A stretch of DNA of 64,000 nt, from positions 60,230,930 through 60,294,929 of the forward strand of contig JANCRA010000001.1 in the NCBI GenBank assembly GCA_024362935.1. Direction: 5' to 3'. The stretch is from Setophaga petechia. Lineage: Eukaryota > Chordata > Aves > Passeriformes > Parulidae. Below the pieces are notes generated by a model. The model saw only the letters and a list, made by a program, of their open reading frames with translations. It did not search any database and was not told where the DNA came from. Below, one piece after another: positions 56,901-64,000 of this stretch; the stretch's first letter is position 1, and each line of letters begins with the position of its first letter. Both the position numbers and the translations under genes were made by a program.

Positions 56901-59172
56901 GAGACAGAATTCAGCTCTTGATCCTAACTCTGACTTCATCCATCTCTCTCCATCAAGCCACCCACACACAGAACTGCCACCAGCACAGATCCCACTGTGG
57001 ACCCAAGCCTCCACAACATTCCACACAGATGTAAACTAAGGTCAAAGAATCAACTTCCTCTCAGAGTGTCCCTCATGGTAAAAAGACACAATAAAACCCC
57101 AAGTAATTACACACACATAAAAACTCCAAACAAACAAACAACAACTCTCTAGCACTAAGGACTTGAAGAAAAGCTTTGGGTTATCTACTGATTTCAAATT
57201 TGCTGCTTTTAAGGCTAAACATGGATTAGCATCTTACTAATTTTACACCAGACCAGGGAGGGAGGGAGAGGGGAAAGTACATCCCACCTTTAAACAACTG
57301 TCTCTTCACACAATCTCCTCCTAGGAGGAAGAAATGCAGTACCCAACACCAAGCAGCTCCTCTAGAACCACACCATCAACTAAGGTACCAAGCTAGGCAA
57401 AGTCCCAAAATGAGTATACAATGCCTAAATTAACATTGCACATTTAAACAACAGCAACTCCAGCCTTACTCCCAGCAGGACCTGCCACCAGTTCCATTAC
57501 CTGAGAGCTTTAAAATGAACTGAGTTCTACCAGAATAAAACCACCTCTCAAACAATCACTTTAGGATGAGGCAGAACACACTTGGTTTTCAGCACCCACC
57601 AGCCTCACTGCAAACACCACAAGCTCAATTTTTCATCCACCGAATCAGTACACAGCTCTGCTCATTTACAGAACATCTCCAGCATTTGGTTATCACTGAG
57701 TTACAGTTTTCCTAAATGACATTTCTGCTGTAAGGACAATCCTGAAGCATTGAGAAAAGGCTGTAAAAAGCAATGTTCTCCTTCCCATCTCAGGTTCCCT
57801 GTCTGATTCCAAGAGCCCATTTTGCTGACCCCATTCCCTGCTCCTCCTCCTTCAGGCCATCCTGCAGGCACCCAGTGCTGATGTGCTCCTGCCTTCCAGC
57901 ACTGACTCGGAGCAAGCTGGGTAAATCCTGTGTAAACTACACAACTCTGTCTAAACTACAAAAGCTAAAATCACCTCTGCTACGTGCCATGTGGAGGCAG
58001 AGCAGCAATGAGTGTCCCAAATGGCACAACTGGGCACTCAGTGTCACTAGCCAGCCCAAAGCCTCGCTCAGAAGAACCTGAGTGGCACCTTGGGACAAAC
58101 AGCCAGTGCCATCTCCCTGGAAGCTGCCTTTAGCCATCGGTGAGACAGCAGGGTCTGTTCCCAGGCTCAGAGCACCAGTGCAGAGCCCCTGAGGCAACAC
58201 CAAGGCAGCAGAGCACTGCAGTGAAGGTCTGGCAGCCAGGCTGCACACAGCAGCTCTGCACGGCTGGGAAACAGCCAGTCAGGCTCATTAACCTAACAGG
58301 ATTTACTTTTTAAGCTTCAATGTTTTTAAGCAGCACAATATAAAACAGCAGCACCTGAAACTGCATTTGGATAAACCACACCAGCTCAGACAAGTATTCA
58401 AAGATAAAAAAATTCCACCTCAGGAAAAAATCTTTTTGCTTATTTTTGGGGCTGGCCCCTATTTTCCACATACTTCATGTCTCAGCTTTTCTGAGTGAGG
58501 ACTTTTGTCTTCTATTAGGCAAGGAAAAAAATTTAGAACTTGCTAAATTTTTACCTTGGCATTTGGGTCTTTGGTGTTTGACACCCAGAGGGTACCAAAC
58601 AAATCCTAAGAGGACCAGAGCAAAGCCCTTCAGAAGAACTTTAAGGACAAGGAACAGCCAGTGGCCATTACCAGGCAGCAAACTGTACCCTCTAAGACAA
58701 ACCTTACCTGACACTCCTTTAGGATCAGTTCTTTGTGAGGCACTTATTGCCAGTTAGCAAGCACTTGAACAGTTGATTTTTCCAAGCTCCAAAACTTTTG
58801 GAGAGTAGTAGAAGGTTTTTAAAAACAACAATAAATTTAGCAAGAACTGTCAACTCTGTTTGAAGCTGCAAAGCCACCTTCAGAGCAAAACCACAACTAT
58901 GACCAGGTCATACTTAGTCCTACTCTGCTGATTTCAGCCCCACTTCTCTGCTTGAAGAGCAAGGAAGTTTCAGATTCTTTCCTTACTCAGCTAAAAATTA
59001 CTCCCTTCCAGTGAGCAGTTTTAATCCTGATTTCCAGGAGGAACTCCTCATGCCTGACCTACACCCACATTGCTTTCCCTGGTGCTCCAGCAACTCCCAT
59101 CCAAGATAATCTCAGCTTTCCCTCCAGAACGATTTCAGCTCTCACACCTCCAAGCCACTGCACTGAAAAACA

Positions 59173-59238
<66 letters not shown>

Positions 59239-62200
59239 ACTTCATACATTACTGATCATTTCTGGACAGTGTAGTTTCCACTGTTCACTTCAGGACTACA
59301 CTTGAAGTCTGTTTCACACAGAAATAGCAATGTTTATACTATTACCTTGCAAGGGGAACACACAGAGGAAATAAACACCCATTCCCAGAGCAAGAACAAA
59401 GTCCAGCTCTGACTAATAACAGGCTAAGTTCACTTTGCAAGACACTGCTAGGGCTTTTTCATGCCTTATATCTTACCATTTGATGCACATCAAGGGATTC
59501 ATGAGGCAGGAGTGAATAAAAACAAAGCAAGGATCATTTGAAATGTGACAAACTGGGCCAAGTACTTTGAGCATCAATTTTTCACTTTGGGATCCAAAAC
59601 ACTATTTAAATTGGCAACCCAAAACCTCTGCAAATTGCAAGATACAACATCCCATACTACAGCAAGAACTTAATGTTTGCTCTCCCACACCCTGCTACCT
59701 TTTAGCCTTCAGAATATCACCTCTGATACTTTCAAAATACACAAGCCCATCGCAGTGTCAGGACAGCTTACTGGAAAAATACTCGGATTTCAAACATCAA
59801 GACAGAGAAATTAACTTACACGTGTCTTCAAACACAACAGTGAGAATGGATTTTGACTTTCACAAACTAGCTACTAAGGCCAAGTACAGGGCTCTGCCTT
59901 TTCACCTACATGTTTTCAGGTAAAACCACCACTTAGTAACACAGGTTTCAAGGTCCTTTGCAGATCCTCACAACATTAATAATGCATTATAGAAAAAATT
60001 CCATCCAAGGCTTTACTGAAGCCAAGGCTCTGGCAGTGCCTGTCATTGCTGTGGGTCAAACCCTCAATACCATCCCATTTGGATGACATACCCCTGAAGT
60101 GTAAGTGATGGTTTTCTGGCATCTTACACACGATACCATTTTATTAGATAGAGATCAGCTCCTGGTCACTGCAAGGGAAAGCAGACACGGAAGCCAAGCG
60201 CAGCAGATGATGAAGTGCCCACTCCATTTCAGCTCGGCAGATTTTGTGTGTTTTCCTCAGATGTATTTCCTAAGAGGAGCAAGCTGTGTGATTCTCACTT
60301 GCCCTACCCTGCTACTACAGCAGCACTGCCAGCACAGACACGTCTGACAGCAGCACCCCTTCCCTGCACGGTGAGGATTGCTCCCCCTGATCTGGGATAC
60401 ACAATCACATCCCTTGTCTTCTCAACGTGCACTGACCCTCCCCAAACCAAAACGCCTCGATCAGCACAAATCCCAAGGCTGGCAGATCTGGAACATCTCA
60501 ACAGTGTCTTCTTTCATTTTATTCCTTTGACTGTACTCTTCATTTCTGTCGCTGCTGCCACAAAAATGGAAAGGGGGAGAGGAGAGGGAGGTGAGAGGAG
60601 CAGCCTGCTGCTGAAATGGCATAACACAGTCCCCAGGACTGGCACCAGCCGAGTCTCTGCTGCAGGGACACCTGCATTAGGACTGCAGTGTGCTTCTGAT
60701 GACGAGACAGGTGCTGAGGTATTCACAGGAAAATTCCCTCCTCTCCTCCGCACGCTGCATTCCCAGCAGCATACACAGCAATAAAAACACAGGGACAGGC
60801 ATGCTGAAAGCTGGAGCTATGAGAAGGTTGTGAAACTGCAAGGAATAATATTCTTTTTCTATTTCAAACCCTCATTCCAAGCACTTGGCATACTTCCACA
60901 TGAAGCAAATTCATGCATTAACTGGTATTCAGCTGCAACCGTTCATGCGAGAAAAAATTCATGCCAGTGTAAAAATAGCAACACCTCGTCTCACTATCAT
61001 TTTAACTTCCCTGCCCAAATTTCACATTTATGTGGGGGGGAAAACACACATTTTAGTCTCTGACATGAATAACAAGATATAAACATCACTATAAAAAAAG
61101 CTACTGAAACACACACTTATGCCTCTGAAAGCTGAGCTTCAGACAACACTGTTACATCAACAATATAAAGCTGCCACATTTTCAATCCAAGTTCTCAACA
61201 CAAGTTTGCACCTTCACCCTCCTCCCAACCCTCCCTCAACCTCAACTTCTGACAGAAACCCCTTCTTTTGGGGCAGCTTTCAAAAGAACTGACCTCAGAA
61301 GCGAAGCTCTGACAGTGTATGCATAACTCCTATGTATCACTGGGGATGCAGTGGTCTGCATCACAGCCACAGATAAACAGCAGCATCTCTAACAAAGGTT
61401 CTTCCCATGCCATTGCAGAATCAAAATGGAAACCAATCCCTGCAAAAGACCCAACAGCTGAGGGGTACTAAAGGGACAGCTTGAGCCTATGCAGGCATTT
61501 TTTGCCACCCTGAGCAAGTCACCTGTCAAGTCTTCCTCACAGTTACAATCTATTTAGCAGAGACCAAGTAAATGGATCACATAAGCATGAAGAAGGAGAT
61601 GGTACCACTGAGCTTCCCAGAATCACCCTCATTGCCAAAATTCCCAAATGTCACACCTGAACAACTGCAGCCCCCTAAGACTCTCCCTCAAGAACCTGAG
61701 GTAAGCACCACCTAAGCTACTTAACAAATTACTAACAGGGCCACTCAAACCAGAGCTGCCTCACCACAGCCCTGAAAAGCTTAGAGGGGTTACATTCCCT
61801 CTGACCCCCCAGACTGTGCCACAGGCTCGGTAACAAGAGTTACAGAAATAGCATTTGGAGTTTTCCTGAAGGACAGCTCAAGGACTCTAAACTTCCTTGG
61901 ATAAGCACATCCTGAGGATCATCACCAGACTCGGAAAGATCCTTAAACATGACACAGCCAGCTCTGACGGATTCAGCAGCGAGAACTGAGCAAGGCAAAG
62001 AACACAAGCAGTACAGGACAATGTAGTTCTGCAGCAGGTGCTACATGATGTTGTTTCAACTTGGTCAATTCAGTAATTAAAACCTGGGAAGCACACGAAG
62101 CATGACTCTGCACTGAAGAGAAGATTTTAGCCCTCTGCCTGAAACACAGCTCACTGGCAGCAGCAGCAGCATCTGCAGACAACCTGTGCACTGCTGAGAA

Positions 62201-64000
62201 AGGACTGGAGTCCTGCTGTGCACTGTTACATCCTATTCCTCACTGCCCTACTTTCAAGGGACTAATTATTCTCTTAAGCCTTGTTTAAGGAAGGTGAGCT
62301 CCCAAGAAAGAGAAAATCCTTCTCTAACAGTTAATCACGTTCCTTTTCCACCGGACTCACCTTTTGCCTTGACTGTCCAAGGATAGATTTGGCTAATTCT
62401 CAATACAAGACACTCCTAAGCGTGCCATGAAGCACCTTGTTACACTGACAGATCCACAGGGACTGGCTGGGATCCTTGAAGCATCTTCCTTTAAAATGAC
62501 ACCTAAGGAAAAGCTGAAGACCTAAAAGAAACCCCAAAACCCTCAGCTCTTAAAAACACAAAGGCATTGTTTCAATCTTATCTCTACAAGAGTCAAGGTA
62601 GAAATCCCAATGATAATTTATTATCTTTATCACTGACTAACTTGAGGGGGCTTTTCCACACGTTACTTGCCTGCAGTGTCTTCAAGGAGAAGTACTTTAA
62701 GCCCTCTTCTCACAGCTCAATAAGCAGTCATTTCTATGTCACACTCAGACTTTGCTGCAGCAGACCTCAACCCTTCACTCATCTTTTGAAAAGGGAGTTT
62801 ACCTTTGCACAACTCAAGGTGGAACAACTTCTCACAAATACTTTTTCTGGAATATTTCCCCCATTCCATTTGCCCGGCCTCATGCACTGTGTCCAAGTTT
62901 CAGCCCAGAACTGAGCACACCCAACCATTTCCAGCTGAAACAAGTTGTTTTTCTAAGGATTGTAGCTCAGCACAGCTGAACAATGGAAACACGACATCCC
63001 AGCTCCTAAGTGGACAAAGCCAGCAGCAACAAAGCTCTGGGCAGACTGAGCTGTGGGGCCTTGCCTTCACCCACGTTTTAACAGCATAGCTGAAGTGTGT
63101 CCATGCAGGAGCAGCTCTCTCCCATCTCAGCACATGATCCTTCCTTGCAGTGCAGCCAGCCCTCGGATCAAAGCAGCTCTTCTAGAGCCCATGCCAAGCA
63201 AGCTGCTGAACTTAGCAACCATGCAGAACCAGAGGAAAAAGAGGACAGGCATTTACAGGTCATCATGCCAGCCACAGGCAAGACCACCCTCCCACCCCTC
63301 AATCAGAATCGTCTATGGCCATCCAAAATCAATTTCCCAAAAGGAAGCCTCTGCATGGTGAGTTTTCCCTGACAAAGCATGCTGCACTTTTAAGGTTAAG
63401 AAGAGACAAACCACGGACTTTTCCAGTCTTCAACAATAAATGCTCTAAATTTTTACACTGAATGTGCCAGAAAGCATTTCTCAGCCAGCACAGACCTTCA
63501 GCAACCAGCCTAGTCAGCTTGGCTGCATTCCTCCTGCATCCACAAGTGACTACAGCAGAAGTACAGCAGCTACAATTCCCATAAGGAGCTTACTCCTGGT
63601 TCCTAACTTTTGTCAGATGACTTATTTCTGTCTGTTGCCCAATTCTGATCCTAAAGTCAAACTCACAGTCAAAAGAGAGGACAGCTCACATGCTCATTTA
63701 CACCACAAAGCTTCCAAACAGAAGACAGACCTCCACAGAAATCTGACAGCAGACAAGCTATGAAGTCAACAGTATTTCACTTCAACAGTATCAGAAGACA
63801 AGTAAGTAATCCATGTTTGTCCACAGTTCATCCCCACACACAGATATTGAGATAAACAGATTGGTCAGACCACAGGACAAGAGAAACAACAGGAGCAGAA
63901 ATAAAGGATCTGGTATATTGTATGATGAAGTTATTCTGATTCCTAATGTCCTCTCCTATGCATTCAAACACTGCATCTTAAAAAGCTCTAAGAAACTCCT
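53962..64000 (-). other. ANKRD17: ANKRD17 intron 1 (3' part)
   Basis: More than 10 kb upstream of exon 2 without a CpG island or a frame resembling the Gly/Ala-rich exon 1, so exon 1 should lie beyond 64000. Contains an ATCT microsatellite at 59173-59238. Short open frames show no domain. No RNA gene or clear transposon seen. Confidence 0.75.
59173..59238 (+). repeat. (ATCT)n microsatellite, 16.5 perfect units
   Basis: 66 bases of uninterrupted ATCT tetranucleotide repeat in ANKRD17 intron 1. The purity suggests it is still variable in length. Confidence 0.98.

Noticed and set aside
60215..60784. 189-codon plus-strand frame in ANKRD17 intron 1
   Set aside because: No family recognised and no exon-like flanks. 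Overlapped by opposite-strand frames, so probably chance.
53962..64000. Search for ANKRD17 exon 1 in the right end of the window
   Set aside because: No CpG island or Gly/Ala-rich frame with a donor in phase 0 was found. Exon 1 should be further right.

Overview
This is a stretch of vertebrate nuclear DNA, most likely from a bird. It carries two intact, multi-exon, protein-coding genes on the minus strand. The case for a bird rests on CR1-type LINE fragments at about 18.2-18.4 kb and 22.4-22.6 kb, short introns, and proteins close to but distinct from the mammalian ones as I remember them. The species cannot be named from the window alone.

Layout, left to right. 1-13.7 kb is intergenic. I see no coding gene in it. 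It holds a decayed 39-bp minisatellite packed with YY1-like AAAATGGC cores (about 1755-2415), flanking sequence that looks like the R/U5 end of an old LTR element, and a perfect 17-bp hairpin at 6229-6277. 13.7-18.05 kb is COX18, the YidC/Oxa1-family mitochondrial inner-membrane insertase: six coding exons, 314 codons, and a CpG-rich first exon and promoter with a palindromic NRF-1 site. 18.1-20.2 kb is a spacer with a CR1 fragment and the probable 3' UTR of the next gene. 20.16-53.96 kb is ANKRD17: 33 coding exons, 2 to 34, which I joined base by base. All phases agree and give 2,478 codons and a stop. 53.96-64 kb is the 3' part of intron 1. Exon 1 and the promoter lie beyond the right edge.

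ANKRD17 reads N to C as an acidic leader, ankyrin cluster one (exons 4-13), a coiled-coil/polyQ cassette exon (15), ankyrin cluster two (exons 17-23), a charged coiled coil (24-25), a KH RNA-binding domain (27-29), a long Ser/Thr/Pro-rich region (29-31) and a conserved C-terminal tail (32-34). The head-to-tail order ANKRD17-COX18 is the mammalian synteny as I recall it, and it favours ANKRD17 over its paralogue ANKHD1.

The most interesting signals concern splicing and local structure of ANKRD17. They are two GC-AG introns, a 90-bp intron with no stop that would add 30 residues in frame if retained, a NAGNAG tandem acceptor at exon 16, and a 95% identical 86-bp direct repeat pair that brackets exons 11-13, whose loss would keep the frame. 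I found no convincing undescribed gene system.
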